Part shown: positions 38,826-47,845 of the stretch, piece after piece
Layout: each line of letters opens with the position of its first letter
Position numbering within the stretch: the first letter of the stretch is position 1
Assembly: GCF_014197015.1 (NCBI RefSeq)
Contig: NZ_JACIET010000001.1
Span: 620,001 to 684,000 of the forward strand
Reading direction: 5' to 3'
Origin: Niveibacterium umoris
GTDB lineage: Bacteria > Pseudomonadota > Gammaproteobacteria > Burkholderiales > Rhodocyclaceae
DNA: 64,000 nucleotides
Notes under the pieces: generated by a model
The model's database searches: none
What the model was told of the DNA's origin: nothing
What the model saw: the letters and a program-made list of their open reading frames with translations, nothing else
Translations under genes and position numbers: made by a program

Positions 38826-38829
38826 CTGG

Positions 38830-39561
38830 ATGACAGAATTGCCCGATACGGCTTTCCCGTTAAGCAGCGCACACCTCTCCGATCGAGTCAGCGCATTGAT
38901 CGAAGAAGAGATACGCGCAGCGATCTGGGCGCCCGGCGCCCGCTTGCCGACCGAGCGCGCATTCGCCGAACGATTTGGCGTCAGTCGAGCCGTGGTGCGA
39001 GAAGCCATCTCACGCCTCAAGGCTGATGGTTGGGTGCGTTCCCGTCAGGGTGTCGGAGCGTTCGTGGTCGAACAGGTCGGGGGCGCCAATTTTCGACTTG
39101 AGCCGGCGATGAAGGACGCACGGAACCTGCGCGATCTGTTCGACCTGCGCAGTGTGATCGAGCCCGGTGCGGCCGCCCTCGCGGCGAGGCGAAGAAGTCC
39201 GGGCGACGTTGCGGCATTGAGGCGTGCTTTGCAGGACATGGATGTCGCGCTAAGCAGCGGCGATTCGGAATATGGTGCGGCTTCCGATGATCGATTCCAC
39301 GACGGTATCGCCGCCGCGACACATAGCCCGCATCTGCAACGTTTGATGTCCGTAGTGCAGCGCAGCCTTTCCGGAACGAGGCTGCCCACGTGGTTGAACC
39401 GCGCACCGCTGGACCTCGCTGCGGCGGCGCAGGCGGAACATCACAGGCTGTTCGCCGCGATCGAGGCTGGCGACTCGCTGGCGGCGCAACATGCCGCACA
39501 TGATCACCTCGTCGCGGCTGCTGGCCGCCTCAACCTGCAACTGGACTCGCGCGATGAATGA
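38830..39561 (+). CDS. GntR-family (FadR/FCD) regulator, GlcC/LldR-like
   Basis: Regulator of 243 residues. The winged HTH (about 16-75) shows LPTERAFAERFGVSRAVVRE and ADGWVRSRQGVGAFV. The FCD effector domain (about 85-230) carries the metal-type His/Asp residues in DDRFHDGIAAATHS, AEHHRLFAAIEAGD and AQHAAHDH. Its gene overlaps glcD by 8 bases, so it very probably controls glycolate or lactate oxidation. The start at 38830 is an ATG; a TTG 15 bases earlier is in frame. Operator-like repeats lie directly upstream. Confidence 0.9.
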   Translation: MTELPDTAFPLSSAHLSDRVSALIEEEIRAAIWAPGARLPTERAFAERFGVSRAVVREAISRLKADGWVRSRQGVGAFVVEQVGGANFRLEPAMKDARNLRDLFDLRSVIEPGAAALAARRRSPGDVAALRRALQDMDVALSSGDSEYGAASDDRFHDGIAAATHSPHLQRLMSVVQRSLSGTRLPTWLNRAPLDLAAAAQAEHHRLFAAIEAGDSLAAQHAAHDHLVAAAGRLNLQLDSRDE

Positions 39562-41059
39562 ACTGGGCCGATTCACTGGCGAACGAGAGCAGGACTTCTC
39601 AGGCGTTGACCGTGCGGCCTTGCTTGCCGCGTTGGCACAGATTCTTCCCGGCGACTGCGTACTCAGTGAATTGGAGGATCTGCGCCCTTGGGAGTGCGAC
39701 GGGTTGGCCGCGATGCGCCAGTTGCCGCTGGTGGTTGTGCTGCCGGAGGATGAGTCGCAGGTGATTGCAGTCGTGAAGGTGTGCTCGGCGCTTGGCGTAC
39801 CTGTTGTCGCACGCGGTGCGGGAACCGGGCTTTCGGGTGGTGCGATGCCACACGGCCAAGGTGTGCTGCTGGCGATGACCAAGTTCCGCAACATCGTGAG
39901 CATCGACCCGCTGGCGCGTATCGCAGTCGTCCAACCGGGCGTGCGCAACAAGGCGATATCCGAAGCGGCGCAGCCCTACGGACTCTATTACGCGCCAGAC
40001 CCCAGTTCGCAGATCGCCTGCTCGATCGGCGGCAACGTCGCTGAAAACGCCGGCGGAGTCCATTGCCTCAAATATGGGCTCACGGTGAATAACCTGATGA
40101 GGGTGAGGGCGGTGACGATCGCCGGCGATGTGGTGGAATTTGGCAATCACGCGCTCGATGCCCCGGGTTTTGACCTGCTCGCGCTGATCACGGGTTCGGA
40201 AGGGATGCTGGCGGTGATCACCGAAATCTCGGTGCGGCTGCTGCCGACGCCACAACTTGCACGCTGCTTGCTGGCCACCTTTCAGGATGTGGTGTTGGCA
40301 GGCGAGGCGGTTGCCCAGATCATCGCGGCGGGAATCATCCCGGCCGGCCTCGAAATGATGGATCAGGCAGCGATCATCGCGGTTGAAGGCTTTGTCCATG
40401 CTGGCTATCCGCTGGATGTCGCGGCGATCTTGCTGGTCGAGTGCGATGGCACTCCGGAAGAAGTCGCGGAGGAGATCGAACGGGTGACTGCGATCCTTTC
40501 GGCAGCGGGCGCCCGCGAGCTGAGAGTGTCGCGTGATGAAGACGAGCGGCTGCGGTTCTGGGCGGGGCGCAAGGCGGCCTTCCCCGCGGCGGGGCGCATT
40601 TCCCCCGACTACTACTGCATGGACGGCACGATCCCGCGTCGGCGCCTGGGTGAGATGCTTGCGGCCATTGCTGAAATGGAGCGCAAGTACGCGCTGCGTT
40701 GCATGAATGTGTTCCATGCCGGCGATGGCAATCTGCACCCGCTGATCCTGTTTGACGCCAACGTGGCAGGTGAACAGGCGCGCGCCGAGGCATTCGGGGC
40801 GGAGATTCTGGAATTGTCCGTGCAACTGGGCGGTGCGATCAGCGGCGAGCACGGCGTCGGCATCGAAAAGATTGGCCAGATGTGTGCCCAGTTCGATGAC
40901 GCCGAACTGCGCATGTTCCATCGCATCAAGGCCGCCTTTGACCCCGATGGATTGCTGAACCCTGGCAAAGCGGTGCCGGCCTTGAACCGCTGTGCCGAAG
41001 CTGGGTGGATGCACGTGTCCAACGGCCGCATTCCGCACCCGGAACTGGAGCGATTCTGA
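39554..41059 (+). CDS. glcD: Glycolate oxidase FAD subunit GlcD
   Basis: FAD-linked catalytic subunit that oxidises glycolate (or D-lactate) to glyoxylate. 501 residues. The FAD-binding PCMH domain has GVPVVARGAGTGLSGGAMPH, PDPSSQIACSIGGNVAENAG and YGLTVNNL, and the C-terminal FAD-oxidase domain has NVFHAGDGNLHP and SGEHGVGIEK. The ATG at 39554 overlaps the regulator stop. With GlcE and GlcF it forms a membrane-associated complex that passes electrons to quinones. Confidence 0.95.
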   Translation: MNELGRFTGEREQDFSGVDRAALLAALAQILPGDCVLSELEDLRPWECDGLAAMRQLPLVVVLPEDESQVIAVVKVCSALGVPVVARGAGTGLSGGAMPHGQGVLLAMTKFRNIVSIDPLARIAVVQPGVRNKAISEAAQPYGLYYAPDPSSQIACSIGGNVAENAGGVHCLKYGLTVNNLMRVRAVTIAGDVVEFGNHALDAPGFDLLALITGSEGMLAVITEISVRLLPTPQLARCLLATFQDVVLAGEAVAQIIAAGIIPAGLEMMDQAAIIAVEGFVHAGYPLDVAAILLVECDGTPEEVAEEIERVTAILSAAGARELRVSRDEDERLRFWAGRKAAFPAAGRISPDYYCMDGTIPRRRLGEMLAAIAEMERKYALRCMNVFHAGDGNLHPLILFDANVAGEQARAEAFGAEILELSVQLGGAISGEHGVGIEKIGQMCAQFDDAELRMFHRIKAAFDPDGLLNPGKAVPALNRCAEAGWMHVSNGRIPHPELERF

Positions 41060-42135
41060 TGCCACAACGACTCGACCCGGTGCTGGCAGACTGGTGCGCC
41101 CGCGTGCAAGACGCGGCAAAACGGCTTGAACCGATCGCGATCCGCGGCGGCGACTCCAAACGTTTTCTCGGCAGTCACCGCGGTGGCGTGGTGCTTGATA
41201 CGCGCCTCTGGCAAGGCATCGAGTGTTATGAGCCGAGCGAACTGGTCGTCAAGGTGCGGGCGGGTACCCCCCTGGCAGCGCTCGAAGCGGCGCTCGACGA
41301 ACGCGGCCAGATGCTGGCGTTTGAGCCTCCGCACTTTGGCGCGGCGACGGCAGGAGGAATGGTGGCGGCAGGACTCTCTGGCCCGCGCAGAGCAGCGGCC
41401 GGTGCGGTGCGAGATCACCTGCTCGGGGTGACGGTGATGGACGGTCGTGGCGACGTCCTACGATTTGGCGGGCAGGTAATGAAAAACGTGGCCGGCTACG
41501 ATGTGTCGCGTCTGATGGCGGGTGCAATGGGGACGTTGGGCATCCTTCTCGACGTATCGCTGAAGGTCATGCCGAAGCCTGTCGCCGAAGTGACGCAACG
41601 TATGGATTTGTCGCAGCAAGCGGCGCTTGATAGGTGTAATCGTTGGGGAGGGCGCCCGATGCCGGTGTCGGCGACCTGTTGGGTCGAAGGTGCCCTTTAC
41701 GTGCGGCTTTCTGGCGCCGCCGCGGCGGTGGCTTCCGCTCAGGCTGAGATCGGCGGCGAGTGTCTCGATGCTTGCGTGGCATCGCGCCTCTGGGCATCTG
41801 TGCGCGAACAAACCCACCCGTATTTCTCGCGACCGCAACGTTTGTGGCGCGCCTCTGTGCCTGGAACGACCCCAGCTTGGTCTTCGGCGGCGACGCTGGT
41901 CGAATGGGGGGGCGCGCTCCGCTGGATTTACGCGGATGCGGGTGACGATTCGCCGCGTGAGTGGGCGATAGCGTCAGGTGGCACTGCGCGTGTTTTCAGA
42001 CGTGACGGTGCTGAGGCGGTTGCGCCGAAGGTGGCGGACATTCCGCCCAGCCTTGCCGGTTTGCATCGCCGTTTGAAGGCGGCATTCGACCCCGCGGGCG
42101 TGCTGAATCGTGCGCAACTCGATCCGGCATGGTGA
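41059..42135 (+). CDS. glcE: Glycolate oxidase FAD-binding subunit GlcE
   Basis: Second FAD-domain subunit of 358 residues. RGGDSKRFLG at the start, then VRAGTPLAALEAALDERGQM and AGLSGPRRAAAGAVRDHLLG are typical of GlcE, a shorter relative of GlcD. It overlaps the glcD stop by one base (TGATG) and ends 6 bases before glcF. Assembly role inferred from the GlcDEF family. Confidence 0.94.
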   Translation: MPQRLDPVLADWCARVQDAAKRLEPIAIRGGDSKRFLGSHRGGVVLDTRLWQGIECYEPSELVVKVRAGTPLAALEAALDERGQMLAFEPPHFGAATAGGMVAAGLSGPRRAAAGAVRDHLLGVTVMDGRGDVLRFGGQVMKNVAGYDVSRLMAGAMGTLGILLDVSLKVMPKPVAEVTQRMDLSQQAALDRCNRWGGRPMPVSATCWVEGALYVRLSGAAAAVASAQAEIGGECLDACVASRLWASVREQTHPYFSRPQRLWRASVPGTTPAWSSAATLVEWGGALRWIYADAGDDSPREWAIASGGTARVFRRDGAEAVAPKVADIPPSLAGLHRRLKAAFDPAGVLNRAQLDPAW

Positions 42136-42141
42136 GCGCAG

Positions 42142-43380
42142 ATGCAAACCCGACTCGCTGATTTCATCCGGGACACCGCCGACGGCGCTGAGGCCGAGGC
42201 GATTCTGCGCAAGTGTGTCCATTGCGGCTTCTGCACCGCGACCTGTCCGACATTTCAATTGCTCGGCGACGAACTCGACAGCCCGCGCGGCCGCATTTAC
42301 CTGATCAAGCAGATGCTCGAGGGCGAACCCGTGTCGGCGCGCACTCGGCTGCATCTAGACCGATGCCTGAGCTGCCGCTCATGCGAGACGACCTGTCCGT
42401 CGGGGGTGGAATATGGTCGGCTTGTCGACATCGGCCGCAAGTGGGCGGAAACGCTTGCACCCCCGCGTGCTGCGCCCGAGGCGGCAAAGCGCTGGCTGCT
42501 CGCCAACGCCGTGTCCAAGCCAGCGGTGTTCGGGTTCGCCTACCGTGCCGGGCAGCGTTTGCGACCCCTGTTGCCGAAGGTATTGGCAGCCAAGGTCGCC
42601 GCGCCTCAATCGCCGGGCACGTGGCCTGCGCCACGCCATTCGCGCAAGTGGCTGGTATTGGGTGGATGTGCCCAGCCCGCGTTGCTACCAGGCGTGAATG
42701 CCGCGGCGGCGCGCGTGCTGGATCGAATTGGTATTTCGCTGATAGCGGTGCGCAATGACGGATGCTGTGGCGCGCTGCGCTTTCACCTGAACGACCACGA
42801 TGGCGGTCGCGCCGATGCGGCTGGGCTTCTGGCGCGTTGGCTGCCGGCGATCGAGCGCGGTGAAGTGGAGGGGGTTGTCGTTACCGCTTCGGGTTGTGGA
42901 AGTTTCATCCGCGAATACGCCCATTTGTTTCGGGATGACGCGTCATTGAACGGTGCTGCAGCCCGGGTCACAGAGCGTGTGCTCGACATCTCGGAACTGC
43001 TGGTCCGCCACTTCGAAGCGATTACCGCTGTCATGCAGACCGTGTCGGAGCCGCCCAAGAGGCTCGCGTTCCACTCGCCATGTTCCTTGCAACATGGCTT
43101 GAAGATCCGTGGTGTGGCGGAACGTCTGCTCGTGGCCGCTGGCTACGAGCTCACTCCGGTGGCCGATGCCCACTTGTGTTGCGGTTCGGCCGGATCGTAT
43201 TCGATCCTGCAGCCCGAGATTTCAGAGCGACTGCGCGACAACAAGCTGCGGGATCTGGCTGCCGGCATGCCGTGCGGGATTGCGAGCGCAAACGTCGGCT
43301 GCATCGCTCATCTGGCGAGTGGTGCCAATACGCCTGTGCGGCATTGGGTTGAATGGCTTTCTGACCAGTTGGACCAATAG
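42142..43380 (+). CDS. glcF: Glycolate oxidase iron-sulfur subunit GlcF
   Basis: 412-residue iron-sulfur subunit. Two 4Fe-4S ferredoxin motifs: Cys25/28/31 with Cys35 (CVHCGFCTATCP) and Cys75/78/81 with Cys85 (CLSCRSCETTCP). Two CCG (cysteine-rich) domains follow, with RNDGCCGALRFHL and HLCCGSAGSYSI. It moves electrons from the GlcD flavin to the quinone pool. Ends the regulator-glcDEF operon. Confidence 0.94.
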   Translation: MQTRLADFIRDTADGAEAEAILRKCVHCGFCTATCPTFQLLGDELDSPRGRIYLIKQMLEGEPVSARTRLHLDRCLSCRSCETTCPSGVEYGRLVDIGRKWAETLAPPRAAPEAAKRWLLANAVSKPAVFGFAYRAGQRLRPLLPKVLAAKVAAPQSPGTWPAPRHSRKWLVLGGCAQPALLPGVNAAAARVLDRIGISLIAVRNDGCCGALRFHLNDHDGGRADAAGLLARWLPAIERGEVEGVVVTASGCGSFIREYAHLFRDDASLNGAAARVTERVLDISELLVRHFEAITAVMQTVSEPPKRLAFHSPCSLQHGLKIRGVAERLLVAAGYELTPVADAHLCCGSAGSYSILQPEISERLRDNKLRDLAAGMPCGIASANVGCIAHLASGANTPVRHWVEWLSDQLDQ

Positions 43381-43452
43381 ATCGTCGACAAGTGCGCCAG
43401 AAAACCGGGCCGCGACCCTCAACTTGCTGGCGATCGGGTCGTTAACGCAGGA

Positions 43453-44313
43453 ATGACCATTTCCGGGATTTCCGTGGATCCTATGGATGAGCCAGAAGCC
43501 CTGCTGGCAAGAGGGATGACTTTGCCGCCGCAGCCTGAGGCGCTGTTGGCGTTGCAGGCGCTTGCCGACAGCAAGGACCCGGACATGCGCGAGGTCGCAG
43601 AGGTAATCTCCCGCGACGCGGCGCTCACTGCCGGGCTTTACCGGATGGCACGCTCGCCCCTGTTTGCGCGACGCACGCCACCGCAGACGGTCGAGCAGGT
43701 TGTCTTGTTGATGGGGCTTCCGCGCACCTTGGCTTTGGCACAGGCGCTTTGTCTGCAGGCCTCTTTACCCGGAGAGGCGCAGGTTCTCGCTCGTTTCTGG
43801 GCACGTTCGAATGCAATTGCGCAACTGGCGATGCTGGTGGCTCAGTCCTTGCCGGGCGCGCATCGGATCAATGGCGATCAGGCGTACCTCGCAGGGATGT
43901 TCCTCGATTGTGGTGTGCCGATCCTGATGCAACGCTTCCCCGGCTATTGTCAGGAAACCGGCCTGGCCGGACAGGCTCGCAAATGGGCCGACGTGCTGAC
44001 CGAAGATCGCTTGTATGCGTCGGACCACGCGGTTGTTGGTTTTCTGTTGGCGCGCCATTGGCGGCTACCCGATTTCGTCGCCCAGGCTGTACGATTCCAC
44101 CACGAAGGGGGTCGCCTCCCTTCTCGCTCAATCGACACGCTGGTGTCGATCCTGAAGTTGGCGATGCATCTTTATGCGAGCGAAATGCAGTTGAACGAAG
44201 GTGTCGCGGATCTCGACGAGTCGCAGGTGCAAGAGGGCCTGGACATCAATGCCACAGAGTTTCGGGATCTCGTCGAACATGTGCTGGAGCAGTACCGAGG
44301 TCTCGAGCATTGA
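43453..44313 (+). CDS. HDOD-domain protein
   Basis: Cytosolic signalling-type protein of 286 residues with the HDOD domain over most of its length: LPPQPEALLALQALADSKDP, the VISRDAALTAGLYRMARSP block, VEQVVLLMGLPRTLALAQAL, and AGMFLDCGVPILM. HDOD proteins of Proteobacteria act in chemotaxis, motility or cyclic-di-GMP-linked regulation, often without catalysis. The A-G-G-A just before the ATG is close; a second ATG at 43483 is possible. Followed 96 bases later by a PP2C phosphatase gene. Confidence 0.88.
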   Translation: MTISGISVDPMDEPEALLARGMTLPPQPEALLALQALADSKDPDMREVAEVISRDAALTAGLYRMARSPLFARRTPPQTVEQVVLLMGLPRTLALAQALCLQASLPGEAQVLARFWARSNAIAQLAMLVAQSLPGAHRINGDQAYLAGMFLDCGVPILMQRFPGYCQETGLAGQARKWADVLTEDRLYASDHAVVGFLLARHWRLPDFVAQAVRFHHEGGRLPSRSIDTLVSILKLAMHLYASEMQLNEGVADLDESQVQEGLDINATEFRDLVEHVLEQYRGLEH

Positions 44314-44409
44314 CCGATGTCAGGCGGGCCGTTTGTCGATCGATGGGCGGACTATCGATGGTCAGTTTGAGCGACTAGAATTAATAGAAACGATAATTGT
44401 GAAAAAAAA

Positions 44410-45162
44410 GTGCCTCTGACAATCGATACCGTTGTGGCCATGCATCAGGGCGACCGGAAGGAGCAACAGGACCGTGTCGGCCTGTTTCCACATCCGTCGC
44501 GGCCCGGAATGCTGCTTGCTGTACTCGCCGACGGCATGGGCGGTCACTCTGGCGGCGCGATGGCCGCCGAGCAGGTGCTGATCAAGGCAAAACAGAATTT
44601 CGAGGCGTATTCGCCTGCTTCCGAATCACCCGAAGAATTGCTGCGGGCGATCATTCAGGAAGCCCATGTAGTGATCAAGCTGACGCGCTTTACAAGCGAG
44701 CAAGATCCTCACAGCACTGCGTGTGTCCTCCTTCTGCAGCCCGGCAAGGTGACCTGGGCGCATTGCGGTGATTCGCGGATCTACCATTTCCGCGATGACG
44801 CAGTGGGTCTGCGCAGCAATGACCACTCCCTTGTCGCGGAGTTGGTGCGAACCGGCCAACTCTCTGAGGCTGATGCCGAGACTTATCCCCATCGGAACCT
44901 GCTGCTCTCCTGCTTGGGTGCCGACCGGGAGCCAAAGATCGAAACACGCAGCGTCGAAGGCCTGAGGGCGGGTGATGGCTTCCTGTTGTGTTCCGATGGT
45001 CTGTGGGGGCATTGCTCCGATCTGGAGCTCGCCCGTTCGATCTGCAATGAGCCTGCCCGGCAAGCGGCGCGTGGACTGATCGACATGGCGCGTTCGCGGG
45101 GGCGTGGCACGGGCGACAATATATCGATGGCAATCATCCGGTTGGTCGAGGCACCAGCCTGA
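44410..45162 (+). CDS. PP2C-family protein phosphatase
   Basis: Mn/Mg-dependent Ser/Thr phosphatase of 250 residues. Metal-binding motifs are LADGMGGHSGG (about 40-50), HCGDSRIYHF (about 119-128), CSDGLWGH (about 197-204) and GTGDNISMAI (about 236-245), all intact. The start is GTG at 44410, directly after a run of eight A's in an AT-rich stretch, with no clear ribosome site; the ATG at 44440 would cut the first strand. It probably reverses a Hanks-type kinase; none is in the window. The strong hairpin at 45190 ends the transcript. Confidence 0.9.
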   Translation: MPLTIDTVVAMHQGDRKEQQDRVGLFPHPSRPGMLLAVLADGMGGHSGGAMAAEQVLIKAKQNFEAYSPASESPEELLRAIIQEAHVVIKLTRFTSEQDPHSTACVLLLQPGKVTWAHCGDSRIYHFRDDAVGLRSNDHSLVAELVRTGQLSEADAETYPHRNLLLSCLGADREPKIETRSVEGLRAGDGFLLCSDGLWGHCSDLELARSICNEPARQAARGLIDMARSRGRGTGDNISMAIIRLVEAPA

Positions 45163-45189
45163 TTTCAGGTTCGCAAGACACAACCCTTG

Positions 45190-45225
45190 AAAAGCAAAAC
45201 GCCCCGTAAGGGGCGTTTTGCTTTT
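45190..45225. terminator. Bidirectional rho-independent terminator
   Basis: A perfect 16-bp stem (AAAAGCAAAACGCCCC with its complement) with a GTAA loop gives an A-run on one side and a T-run on the other. It lies between convergent PP2C and protease genes. Confidence 0.9.
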
Positions 45226-45241
45226 TGCAGATGCGCCGAGT

Positions 45242-46330
45242 TCAGGAACGGCGACGGCGTGCAGCCGCGAGTCCGAACAGGCCGAGAGCGGCAAGCGCCA
45301 GCGAGCCAGGTTCCGGCACCGCGGTGGTATCGATCCAGCTACGGTAGGAATCAAGCAGGATACCGCCCATACCATCGCCGAATCCGCCCTTGGGCGAGTA
45401 CCCCATAGCGAAGCCGAACGTGTTGTTCGCAACCAACTGGTATTCGCCATCCACCAGGACGAACGACGGACCGCCCGAATCCCCGCCGCCGATATTGGAT
45501 TCGACATTATTGCCCAGGCTTGCGCCGCAGACGGCAACGCCGAGAACGGACGGGTCGCAGAAGGTATCGACAGTGGTGCCGTCTCTCAGCGTGCCATCAA
45601 AGTCCGCGTACCAGACTTCTTTCTTGCTGGACGGGTCGAAACCGGCTTCGTCATTGGTTTCGGCGAAATCGAAGACGTTCTTGCCGCTGCGCTTCACGCG
45701 AAACGCTGGGGATACGTTGTAGCCGTTCCAGCCGTCGCCACTCGTGCCATATCCAACCATCGTAAACACGGTACCTTCACTCACCGGCCCTTTGTAGATC
45801 TTGTAGGTCTTCGCTTCGACCGGTGCGGGAGCCGACAGGCGAATGATTGCGATGTCGTCGTTTACGCAGAAACCGGGAACGCCGGAAGGGCAGTTGCCGA
45901 AACCGGCGTAGTCGGGGTGCATGTCGACCTTGTTCGCGGTGATCACTGCACGACCTGCGCTACCCGGCGCGCTCGTCGCGTTGAATACAACACGCACATC
46001 GTTGCCGGGCTTGTTGATGTCAATCAGGTGGCCATTGCCATCGGAATCGACACAGTGGCCAGCCGAAACGGCATGCCAGCTATCGATCATGGCGCCGGAG
46101 CAGATGTAGCTGTCGCCATTGCTGTAACGGATGTTGATGCTCACGACGCCGGAGAACGGGGATGTCGGTTCATTCGCATCCACGCGCGCAGCAGGGGTGT
46201 CGGGGAAGGCTCCGGAGGTAATCAGCGGAGAGATGCTGGGGGCGATGGACATCGGAACGGCATGGGCCATCGAGGCCGCGGCGCCAAAACCGATCGCTGC
46301 AATCGCGCGAATCAGCGTGCGTGAAGTCAT
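45242..46330 (-). CDS. Secreted trypsin-like serine protease with PEP-CTERM anchor
   Basis: Exported chymotrypsin-fold protease of 362 residues. The signal peptide ends near SMAHA (24). The catalytic triad is His92 (SAGHC), Asp159 (NDDIAIIRL) and Ser285 (GGGDSGGPSF), all in good context, with several Cys pairs. The C-terminus is a PEP-CTERM sorting signal: VPEP (338-341), hydrophobic LALAALGLFGLAAA and an Arg cluster (RRRRS). Exosortase would cut here to release or anchor it in the outer surface or EPS matrix. GGAG precedes the ATG. No exosortase gene is in the window. Confidence 0.93.
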   Translation of the reverse strand: MTSRTLIRAIAAIGFGAAASMAHAVPMSIAPSISPLITSGAFPDTPAARVDANEPTSPFSGVVSINIRYSNGDSYICSGAMIDSWHAVSAGHCVDSDGNGHLIDINKPGNDVRVVFNATSAPGSAGRAVITANKVDMHPDYAGFGNCPSGVPGFCVNDDIAIIRLSAPAPVEAKTYKIYKGPVSEGTVFTMVGYGTSGDGWNGYNVSPAFRVKRSGKNVFDFAETNDEAGFDPSSKKEVWYADFDGTLRDGTTVDTFCDPSVLGVAVCGASLGNNVESNIGGGDSGGPSFVLVDGEYQLVANNTFGFAMGYSPKGGFGDGMGGILLDSYRSWIDTTAVPEPGSLALAALGLFGLAAARRRRS

Positions 46331-46497
46331 TCGTTGGTGCTCCTGTTGTCGGGTTGAATGCGCCTTGTGGGCGCCAGCACGTCATTAGCATGAAACATGC
46401 CCGTCATTCCGATGACATCGTGACTTCAAACACGGCAAGCGTTTCAGGGTGATGGGAAATCGTCCCGCAGTGTAAGTGTAAAAAATCCCGACTGCGT

Positions 46498-47604
46498 CTA
46501 GGTGCTCTGTAGCCATTGCCGACGCCAGAAGATGAGGCCCATCACCGATGCGATGAAAAGCATCATGCCGATCGCGAGCCAGAATCCATCGGCTCGTTCG
46601 AGCCAGGGTATCGAGTGGAAGTTCATGCCGAAGATGCCACTTATCAGTGTTGCTGGCATGAACAGCATGGAAACGACGGTCAATGCGCGCACTTCCACGT
46701 TCAGGCGCTGGCTTTCGAGCGACAGGTGCAGATCGAGCAGGTCACCCGTCGCGTCCCTGAGGCTATCCAGCGATTCCACAACCTGCACGATGTGATCGTG
46801 GACGTCGCGCAGATAGATGTCGGTGCTGCGTCTTACGAAACGTTCATCGGCGCGTTGCAGACCTGCCACCACTTCCCGCAGCGGCCACACAGTTCGCCGA
46901 AGCTCTCGCGTGTCGTGCTTGAGGCGATTGATATCGCCAATAAGCCGAGACATGCGCGGCTGGTTCATGGCGTCTTCGACACGTTCGACGCTTCCGGCAA
47001 GCGAATCGAGGCAGTTGAAATACCGATCGACCACGGCGTCGAGGAGTGAGTAGGCCAAGTAGTCGGGTCCGCGCTCCCTCGCGGCGCCAACGTTTTTCCT
47101 CAATCGTTCCCGAATCGGGTCGAAGAGCCCTCCGGGTTGTTCCTGAAAGGTCAGCACGAAGCTCTCGCCAAGTACGATGCTGACCTGATCCGATATCACT
47201 TCGCCAGTTTCAGGGTTGGCACGCCATGCACGGGCGACGGCATACAGGTAATTGCCGTAGTCGTCGAGTTTTGGGCGCTGATGCGTATTCAGGATGTCTT
47301 CCAGAGTGAGCGGGTGGAGCCCAAAACGCCGCCCGATCTCGCTCATTACCTCCGGCTCTTGCAGACCGTAAACGTTCAGCCACAGAACACGGTGTTGCGG
47401 CGTGTAGTCTCGCGACTCGAGCACCGACGCGAATCGCTGTTCGTGCAGGCCACTATCGTCAAATTCGAAAAGAGTGATGGCCGGATGTTCGGTCTTGATC
47501 TCCCCCAGGTGGACCAAAACGCCCGGCGGCTGTCCGATCTTTTTAGCGTAGTCAGGGCGCTTGATCCTTCGTGTGCGTGCGTTCGCGCGGGATTTGGTTG
47601 CCAT
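46498..47604 (-). CDS. corA: Magnesium/cobalt transporter CorA
   Basis: Pentameric Mg2+/Co2+ channel of 368 residues. Long acidic/helical cytoplasmic domain (about 1-300), then two C-terminal membrane helices. The selectivity signature is GMNF in IFGMNFHSIPW, between the helices, and a second helix GFWLAIGMMLFIASVMGLIF follows. The ATG at 47604 has GGAG upstream and is preferred over a TTG at 47625. Divergent from pntAA across 241 bases. Confidence 0.94.
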   Translation of the reverse strand: MATKSRANARTRRIKRPDYAKKIGQPPGVLVHLGEIKTEHPAITLFEFDDSGLHEQRFASVLESRDYTPQHRVLWLNVYGLQEPEVMSEIGRRFGLHPLTLEDILNTHQRPKLDDYGNYLYAVARAWRANPETGEVISDQVSIVLGESFVLTFQEQPGGLFDPIRERLRKNVGAARERGPDYLAYSLLDAVVDRYFNCLDSLAGSVERVEDAMNQPRMSRLIGDINRLKHDTRELRRTVWPLREVVAGLQRADERFVRRSTDIYLRDVHDHIVQVVESLDSLRDATGDLLDLHLSLESQRLNVEVRALTVVSMLFMPATLISGIFGMNFHSIPWLERADGFWLAIGMMLFIASVMGLIFWRRQWLQST

Positions 47605-47845
47605 CGGGGCTCCGGTTTGATCCAACTCATTGGTAGGCGGCGTCTCGCTTGCTTGTGCTTCTCAGATCGTGCCTGCAGTCAGTATGATGCCTGCTCGTCG
47701 TTGCCGCAGCGCTCCCCCCACGCTCGGAGCCACCCTTCCCGGGTTGGCTGTCGTTCGTGCGCGGCGAGAGGCTTTCCGGCAATTTCATCGGCGCCCCGTG
47801 CGCACTTGCTCTCGATTCGAGGGCTGTATCTGACCAGGAGGCTTC

